A stretch of 64,000 nucleotides of DNA. Source: Acinetobacter sp. ANC 3929. Its GTDB lineage: Bacteria > Pseudomonadota > Gammaproteobacteria > Pseudomonadales > Moraxellaceae. Below, piece by piece: positions 36,903-45,973 of this stretch. The stretch lies in NCBI RefSeq assembly GCF_000369405.1, contig NZ_KB849998.1, positions 1-64,000 of the forward strand. Reading direction: 5' to 3'. The notes under the pieces are model-generated. The model had not been told where the DNA came from, searched no databases, and worked only from the letters and a program-made list of their open reading frames with translations. Every line of letters begins with the position of its first letter. Position 1 is the stretch's first letter. Position numbers and translations under genes: made by a program.

Positions 36903-38825
36903 TTACTCCACGATATACCGGCCACGTTCGGCAACGGCAGATTTCACTAAGTCAATAAATGCATCTACTGACATAGTACCTAAATTTTTTCCTGAGCGAG
37001 TACGCACATTGACTGTACCTTCTTCAACTTCTCGATCACCGAGAACAAGAAGGTAAGGAATACGCTCTAGGGTACGCTCACGAATCTTAAATCCGATCTT
37101 TTCATTTCTCAAGTCAGAAATAGCACGAAGACCATTTTCTTTGAGTTTTGCGACCACTTGCTCACTTGCTTCCGCTTGTGAATCAGTAATATTCATGACA
37201 CAAGCTTGGATTGGTGTAAGCCATGGTGGCATGAAGCCCGCATAATGTTCAATTAGTATACCAATAAAACGCTCGAAACTGCCAAGAATTGCACGATGAA
37301 GCATGACCGGTTGATCACGATCATTATCTTCAGTGACATAAGATGCATCTAAACGGATTGGTAAGTTGAAGTCACACTGGATTGTACCGCATTGCCATAC
37401 ACGGCCTAAGCAGTCTTTCAATGAAAATTCAATTTTCGGACCATAGAATGCGCCTTCACCTGGTTGCAAGTCCCAAGCTAAGCCAGCATCATCTAAAGCA
37501 TCCGCCAAAGACTTTTCAGCCAAGTCCCAAAGTGCATCGTCACCAACACGTTTTTCTGGACGTGTCGACAATTTCATTTGAACTTCTTCAAAGCCAAAAT
37601 CTTTATACACATCTAAAGTCAGTTTAATAAAGTCGGCAACTTCTTTACCAATCTGTTCTTTAGTACAGAAAATATGTGCATCATCTTGGGTAAAACCACG
37701 AACACGCATAATCCCGTGTAAAGAACCCGATGGTTCATTACGATGACAAGAACCAAACTCAGCCAGGCGAATTGGTAAATCACGGTAAGATTTTAAACCT
37801 TGGTTAAAAACCTGTACGTGACATGGGCAGTTCATTGGTTTGACTGCATAGTTACGACTTTCAGAATGGGTCGTAAACATGTTTTCAGCATAGTTTGCCG
37901 CATGCCCTGACTTTTCCCAAAGCGTAAAGTCTACGATTTGCGGTGTTTTGATTTCTTGGTAACCATTGTCTTGCTGAACTTTACGCATGTATTGTTCAAG
38001 CACTTGGTAAATGGTCCAGCCGTTCGGATGCCAGAACACCATGCCCGGTGCTTCTTCTTGCATATGGAACAAGTCTAATGCTTTACCAATTTTACGATGG
38101 TCACGCTTTTCAGCTTCTTCGATACGTTTGATATAAGCAGCTAACTGTTTTTTATCAGCCCAAGCTGTACCATAAATACGTTGTAGCTGTTCATTCTTCG
38201 CATCACCACGCCAGTAAGCACCAGAGATTTTAGTGAGTTTGAATGATTTTAAGAATTTAGTGTTGGGTACGTGTGGACCACGACACATATCCAAATAGTC
38301 TTGATGGTAGTACAAGCCCATTTGAGTTTCATTCGGCATGTCTGCAATCAAGCGTAACTTGTATTCTTCACCGCGTGCTGTAAATTCAGCGATCACATCT
38401 TCACGTGGTGTCATCTTTTTAATAACGTCATAGTCTTGGTCGATGAGCTTTTTCATGCGCTCTTCAACCGCAGCCATATCATCCAAAGTAAATGGACGTG
38501 GCATCCAGATGTCGTAGTAGAAACCTTCTTCGATCACAGGACCGATCACCATTTTCGCTTCTGGGAACAATTGCTTAACCGCATGTCCTACCAAGTGCGC
38601 ACATGAGTGACGAATGATTTCTAAACCTTCTTCATCTTTAGGGGTAATAATCTGAACTGTTGCATCTTCTGTGATTAAATCACAAGCATCCACCAAGCGA
38701 TCATTGATACGGCCAGCAACAGTATTTTTTGCAAGACCTGGACCAATGCTCTGAGCAAGTTCCATCACAGAAATCGGATGATCAAACTGTCTCTGATCAC
38801 CATTTGGTAAAGTAATGATTGGCAT
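36903..38825 (-). CDS. thrS: Threonyl-tRNA synthetase
   Basis: ThrS charges tRNA-Thr and edits mischarged Ser. The 640-residue product has the TGS domain (1-~62), the editing domain with [10 protein letters not shown], the class II catalytic core ([10 protein letters not shown] with the zinc-ligand Cys, [19 protein letters not shown] motif 2) and the C-terminal anticodon domain. A tandem TAA TAA ends the gene. Its leader contains a structured element described separately. Confidence 0.98.
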   Translation of the reverse strand: MPIITLPNGDQRQFDHPISVMELAQSIGPGLAKNTVAGRINDRLVDACDLITEDATVQIITPKDEEGLEIIRHSCAHLVGHAVKQLFPEAKMVIGPVIEEGFYYDIWMPRPFTLDDMAAVEERMKKLIDQDYDVIKKMTPREDVIAEFTARGEEYKLRLIADMPNETQMGLYYHQDYLDMCRGPHVPNTKFLKSFKLTKISGAYWRGDAKNEQLQRIYGTAWADKKQLAAYIKRIEEAEKRDHRKIGKALDLFHMQEEAPGMVFWHPNGWTIYQVLEQYMRKVQQDNGYQEIKTPQIVDFTLWEKSGHAANYAENMFTTHSESRNYAVKPMNCPCHVQVFNQGLKSYRDLPIRLAEFGSCHRNEPSGSLHGIMRVRGFTQDDAHIFCTKEQIGKEVADFIKLTLDVYKDFGFEEVQMKLSTRPEKRVGDDALWDLAEKSLADALDDAGLAWDLQPGEGAFYGPKIEFSLKDCLGRVWQCGTIQCDFNLPIRLDASYVTEDNDRDQPVMLHRAILGSFERFIGILIEHYAGFMPPWLTPIQACVMNITDSQAEASEQVVAKLKENGLRAISDLRNEKIGFKIRERTLERIPYLLVLGDREVEEGTVNVRTRSGKNLGTMSVDAFIDLVKSAVAERGRYIVE

Positions 38826-38842
38826 AATAAAATCCTTAAGGA

Positions 38843-38871
38843 GTGATGCCCTCTACGAAGGAGCATATCAC
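38843..38871 (-). promoter_or_regulatory. thrS: Possible ThrRS translational operator hairpin
   Basis: On the mRNA strand GTG-ATGC-TC pairs with GA-GCAT-CAC, with two small bulges, leaving a loop with CUUCGUA. The loop includes U-CGU-A, which has the CGU anticodon of a tRNA-Thr after a U. The stem ends just upstream of the AAGGA ribosome-binding site (38833-38837). In E. coli, ThrRS represses its own mRNA by binding a tRNA-like operator here; extending that to this leader is inference. Confidence 0.4.
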
Positions 38872-38885
38872 CGCGAGATTATGTA

Positions 38886-38901
38886 TTGAGGCAAGCCTCA
38901 A
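38886..38901. repeat. Inverted repeat in the thrS upstream region
   Basis: TTGAGGC-AA-GCCTCAA, a 7-bp stem, lies about 60 bases before the thrS start. It could be part of the leader fold or a protein site. The rest of 38902-39086 must hold the divergent promoters of thrS and the acyl-CoA synthetase gene. Confidence 0.5.
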
Positions 38902-39086
38902 AAAATAAAAAACGGCGGATAAAAAAGTATCGAAGATTTTACACGGGTTTAGCTGTGGATGAAACCTCTGAACCAGAAAAACCTAAGATCAGTTGGGATT
39001 CATCTCCGACTAAAGCCTAAATGATTTAGACTCAATGTCGGATTAGCTTAGTAATCAATGAAAATAACAGGAATGGAGCAAGACAC

Positions 39087-40733
39087 ATGGTAAGTGCATA
39101 TGATGAGTTACCCAAAAATCCAGCAAATTTTGTTGCCTTATCGCCTTTGCGTTACTTAGAACGGGCTGCTTATATTTATCCCCATCAAGCCGCAATTATT
39201 CATGGTGAACGTCAAATCACATGGCAACAAACCTATCAGCGCTGCCGTCAGTTCGCTCATCAATTAACAAATTTGGGTATCAAAAAAAATGATACCGTTT
39301 CAGTACTGCTACCCAACATCCCAGCCATGATTGAAGCGCATTTTGCAGTCCCGATGGCCGGTGCAGTACTGAATACATTGAATACTCGTCTCGATGCCAA
39401 AACCATTGCTTTTATGCTAGAACATGCAGAAGCCAAGGTCCTGTTAGTCGATCCTGAGTTTCGACAAGTTGCAGAGGAAGCACTTAAGCTTGTTCCACAA
39501 GACATTATTGTGATTGACGTCTTTGATGCTGAGTTCGATGGTGAACAAATTGCGATAGGGCAATATGAATATGAAGGATGGATCGCCCAAGGCAATTCTG
39601 ACTTTGAATGGCTACTTCCTCAAGATGAATGGGATGCGATTAGTCTCAGTTATACTTCTGGCACCACAGGTAACCCTAAAGGTGTGGTTTATCATCACCG
39701 TGGTGCCTACTTGAATGCAGCCAGCAATATTTTGGCTTGCGGTATGAAACCCCGCGCTGTATACCTTTGGACACTTCCTCTATTTCATTGCAATGGCTGG
39801 TGCTTTGCTTGGTCAATTGCAGCCAGTGGTGGCACCAACATTTGTTTGCGTCGTGTCGATCCTGTACTGATTTTCAAATATATCGCAGCATATAAAGTTG
39901 ATTATTTCTGTGGTGCACCTATTGTGCTCTCCATGCTGATCAATACTCCAACAGAGCAAAAAAACCGATATGAGCATCATGTCGAAGTCATGGTCGCTGG
40001 TGCTGCACCACCTGTGGCGATCATTGAGGGCATGCGCAATATCGGGATTAACGTCAACCATGTTTATGGTTTGACTGAAACCTACGGTCCTTCTGCCTTA
40101 TGTGCTTCACAGGCTGGCTGGAATGATTTATCCATTCAGGAGCAAGCGCAACTACACTCTCGCCAAGGCGTACCTTACCCCTTGCAAGATAGCATGCGTG
40201 TGCTTGACCCAGACACCATGCAACCTGTGCCCAATGATGGACAAACCATGGGTGAAATCATGTTCCGTGGCAATATCGTGATGAAAGGTTATTTAAAAAA
40301 TGCCCAAGCCACAGAAGACGCATTCAAAGGTGGCTGGTTTCATACTGGTGATTTAGCAGTGAGTCATCCTGATGGCTATGCCAAGATTACCGATCGCTCG
40401 AAAGATATTATTATTTCAGGTGGAGAAAATATTTCCTCGCTCGAAGTTGAAGATGTGCTTTATCGCCACCCTGCTGTACTTACTGCCGCAGTGGTAGCCA
40501 AACCTGATCAACGCTGGCAAGAAGTGCCATGTGCTTTTATAGAACTCAAACAAGGTGCATCCGCATCGGCTGAGGAGATCATTGCCCATTGTCAAAAGGA
40601 ACTCGCACGCTTTAAAGTTCCCAAAGATGTGGTGATTACTGAGATTCCAAAAACCTCGACAGGAAAATTACAGAAATTTATTTTAAGGGAATGGGCAAAA
40701 CAACGGGCAATCGATAGTTCAGTAAACTCATAA
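39087..40733 (+). CDS. Acyl-CoA synthetase (AMP-binding)
   Basis: The 548-residue ANL-superfamily ligase has the P-loop SYTSGTTGNPKGV, the GLTETYGP motif, the HTGDLAV adenylate-binding segment, the hinge KDIIISGGENIS and the catalytic lysine near the end (Lys527 in TSTGKLQKF). The overall pattern resembles AlkK/DmdB-like medium-chain or methylmercaptopropionate ligases; the substrate is not decidable. It is monocistronic and has a strong terminator. Confidence 0.93.
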   Translation: MVSAYDELPKNPANFVALSPLRYLERAAYIYPHQAAIIHGERQITWQQTYQRCRQFAHQLTNLGIKKNDTVSVLLPNIPAMIEAHFAVPMAGAVLNTLNTRLDAKTIAFMLEHAEAKVLLVDPEFRQVAEEALKLVPQDIIVIDVFDAEFDGEQIAIGQYEYEGWIAQGNSDFEWLLPQDEWDAISLSYTSGTTGNPKGVVYHHRGAYLNAASNILACGMKPRAVYLWTLPLFHCNGWCFAWSIAASGGTNICLRRVDPVLIFKYIAAYKVDYFCGAPIVLSMLINTPTEQKNRYEHHVEVMVAGAAPPVAIIEGMRNIGINVNHVYGLTETYGPSALCASQAGWNDLSIQEQAQLHSRQGVPYPLQDSMRVLDPDTMQPVPNDGQTMGEIMFRGNIVMKGYLKNAQATEDAFKGGWFHTGDLAVSHPDGYAKITDRSKDIIISGGENISSLEVEDVLYRHPAVLTAAVVAKPDQRWQEVPCAFIELKQGASASAEEIIAHCQKELARFKVPKDVVITEIPKTSTGKLQKFILREWAKQRAIDSSVNS

Positions 40734-40738
40734 TCAAA

Positions 40739-40766
40739 AAAAGAAGTTTCCTTGGAAACTTCTTTT
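40739..40766 (+). terminator. Terminator of the acyl-CoA synthetase gene
   Basis: AAAAGAAGTTTCC pairs with GGAAACTTCTTTT, perfect apart from a minimal loop, and then TTT. Confidence 0.85.
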
Positions 40767-40984
40767 ACTTTCAATTGATCCCAATTTATATTTATCGTCA
40801 TATAAAATAAGCTAAGAAATTGAATATAAGCATTCTTAATCCATTTTAACCGAGTATATTAATCAACATTATTCCCCCGAAAGTCACAAGAACAATTTAA
40901 TAACAATTCAAACTAACCAACTCAAAAACCAACTAATTATTTTATGGTAAATTCATTTCTTTTTTTACTTTAGAAATTTATAAA

Positions 40985-42049
40985 ATGAAAGTATTCAAAT
41001 TTAATTCAATTTCAATCTATTTTATTTTAGCAGCATCTATTACAGCGTGTGGTGGTGGCTCATCTAATTCTAGTTCCAATCCAGCTTCGCTCACTTCCGA
41101 TACAACATCTGCGATCACCTGTGTCAATGGCATCCCCAAAAACCTAAAAACACAAGGAACAGGTATTTTTGATGAAGAATGGTTTTCTTTAGAAGAAGGT
41201 GATGATAGCGAAGCTACACCTGTGGTTTTCTACTCCAATAAACTCATCAATGGCATCTTTTATCAGAATACAACCAATTTAATTAAAGGATCTGCTGTTA
41301 ACAATGACTCAGACTATCTCGATGATTATGTTCTAACACCAAATACATTTACAACCGCTTTCCAATACAAACAAACCAGTTCAGGCTTCCCTCTTGGCTA
41401 TGTAATTTCGCAAAGTGACAATACATTACAACTGAACCGCTTTAATGACACATGTAATATTCATTCCGATCAACAAATTAATCAGCGTTTTAAGAAAATT
41501 GATATTTCAGGTAAAAGCGTTAGTGATTTATTTAAATATTATGAATTCCCTCAGACGATCCAAACTGAACGTTATATAAGTTCAGGCGTTGTTTATAATT
41601 TAGAAAGTATAAATAAAGATATACTAAAGAAGTTATTAAATGATCAGACCAAATTTCCTCAAGGTTCAACGCTTAGCTATGTAGACCAGCAAATCTCTAC
41701 CGCCCCAGAACTCTTCTTCTCCAAATCCGATCAAACCGATTTCCGAAACTTGGAGGAGTTTAAAAAGGCAACCGTCCTTCCTAAAGGCTATCAATGGAAA
41801 GATGATACTTTTTCGAACCTTAAAGTCACTTATCTTGTTAATTCTTTAACAGGGAAACGCACTACACTTACAAATGCTTATGCTGGTGTTCAATTAGATG
41901 GAAAAATCTATCAAGCATATCTCATTGCGGAAGGTGATCTAGTTCAAGATCAAAAACAACTGCCAAATGAAAGTATGGATATGTCCGAAACCTATTTCAA
42001 TAAGGCTGCGGTACAAACCATGGCAGATGCACTCAATCGTGTACTTTAG
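40985..42049 (+). CDS. AT-rich lipoprotein of unknown function
   Basis: The 354-residue product has a lipoprotein signal peptide (SITAC, Cys22) followed by a Gly/Ser/Asn linker (GGGSSNSSSN). The mature part is a soluble, beta-leaning domain of ~300 residues with two further Cys (about 46 and 157) that could form a disulfide. No family is recognised. Its base composition and the upstream 40770-40984 stretch are more AT-rich than the neighbouring core genes, which suggests an accessory gene. It ends in a perfect palindromic terminator. Confidence 0.8.
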   Translation: MKVFKFNSISIYFILAASITACGGGSSNSSSNPASLTSDTTSAITCVNGIPKNLKTQGTGIFDEEWFSLEEGDDSEATPVVFYSNKLINGIFYQNTTNLIKGSAVNNDSDYLDDYVLTPNTFTTAFQYKQTSSGFPLGYVISQSDNTLQLNRFNDTCNIHSDQQINQRFKKIDISGKSVSDLFKYYEFPQTIQTERYISSGVVYNLESINKDILKKLLNDQTKFPQGSTLSYVDQQISTAPELFFSKSDQTDFRNLEEFKKATVLPKGYQWKDDTFSNLKVTYLVNSLTGKRTTLTNAYAGVQLDGKIYQAYLIAEGDLVQDQKQLPNESMDMSETYFNKAAVQTMADALNRVL

Positions 42050-42064
42050 TTATAGAGTTTAAAT

Positions 42065-42092
42065 AAAAAAACCTCGTTAACGAGGTTTTTTT
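42065..42092. terminator. Palindromic bidirectional terminator before darP
   Basis: AAAAAAACCTCGTTAACGAGGTTTTTTT is a perfect palindrome; it can end both the lipoprotein gene and the seven-gene minus-strand run. Confidence 0.9.
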
Positions 42093-42110
42093 ATTTAATC
42101 ATAAATTTAA

Positions 42111-42647
42111 TTAACCTTGTTCAGATAACAAAGCAACTTGTTGTACGTAATTCACAAATTTAAGCTTAGATGCGGCAAGCTCTTCTTCACTGACTTGCTG
42201 CTTTATATCACGGTGAATTCGTAATACATGTTGACGCAAAGTATGGCGTTCAGATGCATTAAACACCTTACTAAACTCATTAATTACTGGATCGCCTTGA
42301 TCAATCATACGATCAACCCAACGCATTAATTGCATCTGTTTTTTAGCACCTTGTTGCGGTGTTAAATAAGATAAAATGATAGTTTCATCTTCATTTCGCA
42401 ATAATTTACCGATACGTAAAAATTGACGACGGCGTGCTTCGTGCGCACTAATATTTTGTATTTCAAGCAAAGCATCAATGAGACGCTCATCAACCGGAAG
42501 TTTCTGAATCTGTTTTTTATTCAGTTGAGCCAATTGCTCACCCAAAGCTGCCATTCGCTGCACAGCTTTTTTTTGCTCAGTTCTACTCGCACGTCCATCT
42601 AATGACTCAAAATCTTCATCGGTATAACGCTGGGTACCACGTGCCAC
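42111..42647 (-). CDS. darP: Ribosome biogenesis factor DarP (YjgA)
   Basis: YjgA/DarP binds late 50S precursors. The 178-residue product is charged and helical, with the family features KKAVQRMAALGEQLAQL and ISAHEARRRQFLRIGKLLR. It is the last gene of the pcnB run, 2 bases after the NPr gene. Confidence 0.92.
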   Translation of the reverse strand: MARGTQRYTDEDFESLDGRASRTEQKKAVQRMAALGEQLAQLNKKQIQKLPVDERLIDALLEIQNISAHEARRRQFLRIGKLLRNEDETIILSYLTPQQGAKKQMQLMRWVDRMIDQGDPVINEFSKVFNASERHTLRQHVLRIHRDIKQQVSEEELAASKLKFVNYVQQVALLSEQG

Positions 42648-42649
42648 TA

Positions 42650-42919
42650 TTACTCTGCCTCGTAAAATTTTGCTGCGAACAGCGTTTGAATTTCTTCTAG
42701 TGCCTTGTCTTCATCAGCACCATCAATCACCAATCTTAATGTGGTGCCTTTACCTGCACCTAACATCAACAATGACATAATATTTTTTGCATCAACCAAC
42801 TTATCGCCCTTACCAATTTGGATAGAAGAACGGAATTTCGTCGTCACTTCAATCAGTTTACCAGATGCACGAGCGTGTAAGCCGAGTTTATTAATTACAT
42901 CAATTGTTGTGTCTATCAT
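42650..42919 (-). CDS. Phosphocarrier NPr (HPr family) of PTS-Ntr
   Basis: The 89-residue HPr-like protein carries the phospho-acceptor His15 in [10 protein letters not shown] and the segment [14 protein letters not shown] near the regulatory serine. It relays phosphate from EI-Ntr (PtsP) to EIIA-Ntr in nitrogen and potassium signalling. The start overlaps the rapZ stop by 4 bases, as in many proteobacteria. It is relevant to the gigA-gigB pair at 1513-3105, because GigB is reported to act through NPr in A. baumannii (recalled). ptsN and ptsP are not in the window. Confidence 0.92.
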   Translation of the reverse strand: MIDTTIDVINKLGLHARASGKLIEVTTKFRSSIQIGKGDKLVDAKNIMSLLMLGAGKGTTLRLVIDGADEDKALEEIQTLFAAKFYEAE

Positions 42920-43767
42920 GACCAGTGCTTCATTTCTCTATGTAAGATTTGGACAGCCCATTTTGCCTCAAGGGCTTGTTTGAGTCTATCTACAATATAA
43001 ACCGACCGATGTTGCCCGCCTGTACATCCCACAGAAATGGTCATGTAATGGCGATGCCCTTCTGCAAATGCAGGTAACCACTTATCCAAGAAAGTATAAA
43101 TGTCTTCAAACATCTCATTGGTTTGTTGACTCCCTTCCAAAAAGCGGCGTACAGGTTCATCTAAACCTGAAAAACGACGTAATTCTAAATCCCAATGCGG
43201 GTTTGGTAAATGTCGTACGTCAAATACATAATCAGCATCCAACGGAATGCCGTGTTTATAACCAAAGGACTGCAGAATCACAATTAAGTTATCTGACTGC
43301 CCGAGTTTAGACAATAGAATATGTTTTAAATCATGAACACTTTTATCGGTTGTATCAATATGTACTGTTGAACGGAATTGTATCGGGATGAGCAATTGCT
43401 TCTCTTCTTGGATACATTGCAGCAGACTATTGAAACGACTGGCCAAAGGATGCGGTCGACGTGATGCACTAAAACGTGCAATCAAATCTTGATCCTGAGT
43501 GGTCAGGTAGATCACATCAACCGAACCATGTCTTTTTAATTGCTCAAAAACATGATCAAACTCTTGCATATCTGCACGGGTACTTCGAATATCGACCCCA
43601 AGTGCAAGCTGCTCCAGATTATTTTCATGATCCAGTTTTGCTACAATTTCAGGTAACAACGCCAAAGGTAAGTTATCTATACAATAATAGCCCAAGTCTT
43701 CAAGCACTTGTAAGGCAGAGGATTTTCCTGAACCGGATTGACCTGTAACGATAAGAATACGCTTCAT
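42916..43767 (-). CDS. rapZ: RNase adapter protein RapZ
   Basis: RapZ binds small RNAs and guides RNase E; it controls GlmS in enterobacteria. Starting at ATG 43767 (GAAGG upstream) gives 283 residues, the usual length; an in-frame start 17 codons earlier adds a non-family segment. Walker A GQSGSGKS (9-16) and the C-terminal [17 protein letters not shown] are present. It sits 19 bases after panC. Confidence 0.96.
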   Translation of the reverse strand: MKRILIVTGQSGSGKSSALQVLEDLGYYCIDNLPLALLPEIVAKLDHENNLEQLALGVDIRSTRADMQEFDHVFEQLKRHGSVDVIYLTTQDQDLIARFSASRRPHPLASRFNSLLQCIQEEKQLLIPIQFRSTVHIDTTDKSVHDLKHILLSKLGQSDNLIVILQSFGYKHGIPLDADYVFDVRHLPNPHWDLELRRFSGLDEPVRRFLEGSQQTNEMFEDIYTFLDKWLPAFAEGHRHYMTISVGCTGGQHRSVYIVDRLKQALEAKWAVQILHREMKHWS

Positions 43768-43786
43768 GGCGTTTTTACCTTCATTT

Positions 43787-44632
43787 TTATGTTTTAAAAT
43801 CGATTTGTAAGTTATCAATCAAACGTGTTGAACCCAGCTTCGCTGCAATAAATAACACCAAGTTTTGGTCAAATTGCTGAATCGGTTGCAAGTTGGTTTG
43901 ACGAGCCTCCACATAATCCACAACAAAACCTGCTTGTGTCAATTGAGCAGAGATATTTTCTAACACTTGTGTCAGTGCCTGCCCTTCATGCAATTGAAGT
44001 TCAGCCTGTTTGAGCAATTGGTAAATTGTCGGTGCAAGTGCACGTTGCTGTTCAGTTAAATACCCATTACGTGAGCTTAAAGCCAAACCATCTTCAGCAC
44101 GAATAATTGGTACACCAATCACTTCAAGTGGCATATTCAAGTCTTGCACCAACTGACGAATCACAGCCAGTTGTTGATAGTCTTTTTGGCCAAAGAAAGC
44201 ATAATCAGGCTGTACAATGTTGAATAACTTTGTCACCACAACCGCAACACCATCAAAGTGACCCGGACGTGATTTACCACAAAGATCATCAGTAATTTGA
44301 CTGACATTGATATTGGTCAAACGCGGTTGATTGCCATACATTTGCTCAACAGAAGGCGCAAAAATAATATCGCAACCTGCATCTGCCAATAAACGGCTAT
44401 CTTGCTCTAAAGTACGTGGATAACTCTCAAAGTCCTCGCCCGCACCAAACTGAATTGGATTGACGAAAATACTGACCACCACCACGTCACAGAGTTTTTT
44501 TGCCTCACGCACCAAAGTCAAATGACCTTCGTGTAGATTGCCCATGGTTGGCACAAAACCAATCAATTTTTTTGAACTGCGCGTAGGTGCAAGTGATGCA
44601 GTTAAGCCTTGTATCGTTGTTTCAGTTTTCAT
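43787..44632 (-). CDS. panC: Pantothenate synthetase
   Basis: PanC joins pantoate and beta-alanine with ATP. The 281-residue product has [14 protein letters not shown] with the HIGH-type histidines, [29 protein letters not shown] and the KMSKS-like ALSSRN segment. It follows panB by 3 bases. panD is not adjacent. Confidence 0.97.
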   Translation of the reverse strand: MKTETTIQGLTASLAPTRSSKKLIGFVPTMGNLHEGHLTLVREAKKLCDVVVVSIFVNPIQFGAGEDFESYPRTLEQDSRLLADAGCDIIFAPSVEQMYGNQPRLTNINVSQITDDLCGKSRPGHFDGVAVVVTKLFNIVQPDYAFFGQKDYQQLAVIRQLVQDLNMPLEVIGVPIIRAEDGLALSSRNGYLTEQQRALAPTIYQLLKQAELQLHEGQALTQVLENISAQLTQAGFVVDYVEARQTNLQPIQQFDQNLVLFIAAKLGSTRLIDNLQIDFKT

Positions 44633-44635
44633 GAA

Positions 44636-45445
44636 TTAAAGCTCAACTTGGAACGTATGCTCTTTCGCTGGGAAAGACTGATCTTGAACTGCTGCATGGT
44701 ACGATTTAAACGCATCTACAATTGCCGTTTCACCTGCTTGCTCTTTCATAAAGTTACGAACAAAACGCGCAACACGACCAAAAGTTAGACCTAACATGTC
44801 TTGCACAACGAGGACTTGACCATCGGTTTCATTGCCCGCACCAATCCCAATCACTGGAGTATTCGGGAATAATTCAGCAATTTCTTTACCGAGCTGAGCA
44901 GGTACACATTCAAGCAGTAAAACTGCTGCGCCCGCATCGACCACGGCCTGACAATCTGCGATCAACTGATCTGCTGCTTCACGTGTTCTAGCTTGCAGTT
45001 TATAGCCACCAAAGACATGTACTGACTGTGGCGTTAAACCTAAATGTACACAGACTGGAATACCATTACGGGTCAATACCGTAACTAATTCGCTTAACCA
45101 TGCACCGCCCTCGACCTTGACCATTTGAGCACCAACCTGCATCACGGTCTTGGCATTTTTCAAGCCATCTTCAAGCGTTGCATAGCTCATAAATGGCAGG
45201 TCAGTCATGATTAAGGCATGTGAATTACCACGGCGTACAGCAGCGGTATGGTAAACCATATCTTCGACAGTAACAGGAAGTGTAGAGTCTCTGCCTTGAA
45301 TCGCCATTCCTAGAGAGTCACCGATTAAAATCGTATCAATTTCAGCCAATTCCATTGCTTTAGCCATACTTGCATCGTAACAAGTAAGACATGAGAACTT
45401 ACGTCCTTCAGCTTTAAACTTTCTTAAGTCACTTAGACTAATCAT
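44636..45445 (-). CDS. panB: 3-methyl-2-oxobutanoate hydroxymethyltransferase
   Basis: PanB makes ketopantoate, the first dedicated step of pantothenate synthesis. The 269-residue product has the metal-site region LIGDSLGM, the TDLPFMSY segment, VKVEGG and the catalytic VPIGIGAG-type loop. It is paired with panC, so the ketopantoate-to-pantothenate branch is covered except for the reductase. Confidence 0.97.
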   Translation of the reverse strand: MISLSDLRKFKAEGRKFSCLTCYDASMAKAMELAEIDTILIGDSLGMAIQGRDSTLPVTVEDMVYHTAAVRRGNSHALIMTDLPFMSYATLEDGLKNAKTVMQVGAQMVKVEGGAWLSELVTVLTRNGIPVCVHLGLTPQSVHVFGGYKLQARTREAADQLIADCQAVVDAGAAVLLLECVPAQLGKEIAELFPNTPVIGIGAGNETDGQVLVVQDMLGLTFGRVARFVRNFMKEQAGETAIVDAFKSYHAAVQDQSFPAKEHTFQVEL

Positions 45446-45484
45446 GATGATGTCCTCTACAGGCGTTTCCAGAACGAAACAGTC

Positions 45485-45973
45485 TTAGGCAGTTGCCCAA
45501 GACCGGTCTGCTATTACAGTCAAGTTTGCTTGCTGTACCAGTTCTAAATCTTTTAAAGAATGACCATTTAATTGTAAATGAGCATCTAAATCTAATAAGG
45601 GAAGAATCACAAAATCACGTTGTAAAACACCAATATGCGGCACAGTTAAACGTTCATTTTGAATCTGCTCTTGACCATAGATCAGTAGATCCAAATCAAG
45701 CGTACGCTCACCCCAGCGGCGTAAACGAATACGACCTGCTTCTTGCTCAAATTGTTGTAATTGATCTAACAAGGCAAGTGGCCCAAGTGTCGTATCCAGT
45801 TGAACAACGGCATTTAAAAAATTGGGTTGATCTTGCGGCCCCATCGGCGGACTTTGATAGAGCCGTGATACTTTTACACAGCCCAAAGTCGCGAGCTTCG
45901 CAACAGCTTCACTGAGAATCTGTTGCGAATCACCTAAGTTACTGCCCAGACCAATATAACTACGAATGGTCAT
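45485..45973 (-). CDS. folK: HPPK, folate biosynthesis pyrophosphokinase
   Basis: FolK transfers pyrophosphate from ATP to 6-hydroxymethyl-dihydropterin. The 162-residue product has GLGSNLGDSQ at the start, the loop YQSPPMGPQDQPNFLNAV and the signature RWGERTLDLDLLIYG. It overlaps pcnB by 4 bases and precedes panB by 39 bases. Confidence 0.97.
   Translation of the reverse strand: MTIRSYIGLGSNLGDSQQILSEAVAKLATLGCVKVSRLYQSPPMGPQDQPNFLNAVVQLDTTLGPLALLDQLQQFEQEAGRIRLRRWGERTLDLDLLIYGQEQIQNERLTVPHIGVLQRDFVILPLLDLDAHLQLNGHSLKDLELVQQANLTVIADRSWATA

Noticed and set aside
36787-37056. Plus-strand frame opposite the thrS-infC junction
   Set aside because: Antisense to conserved ThrRS and IF-3 coding sequence, no function seen.
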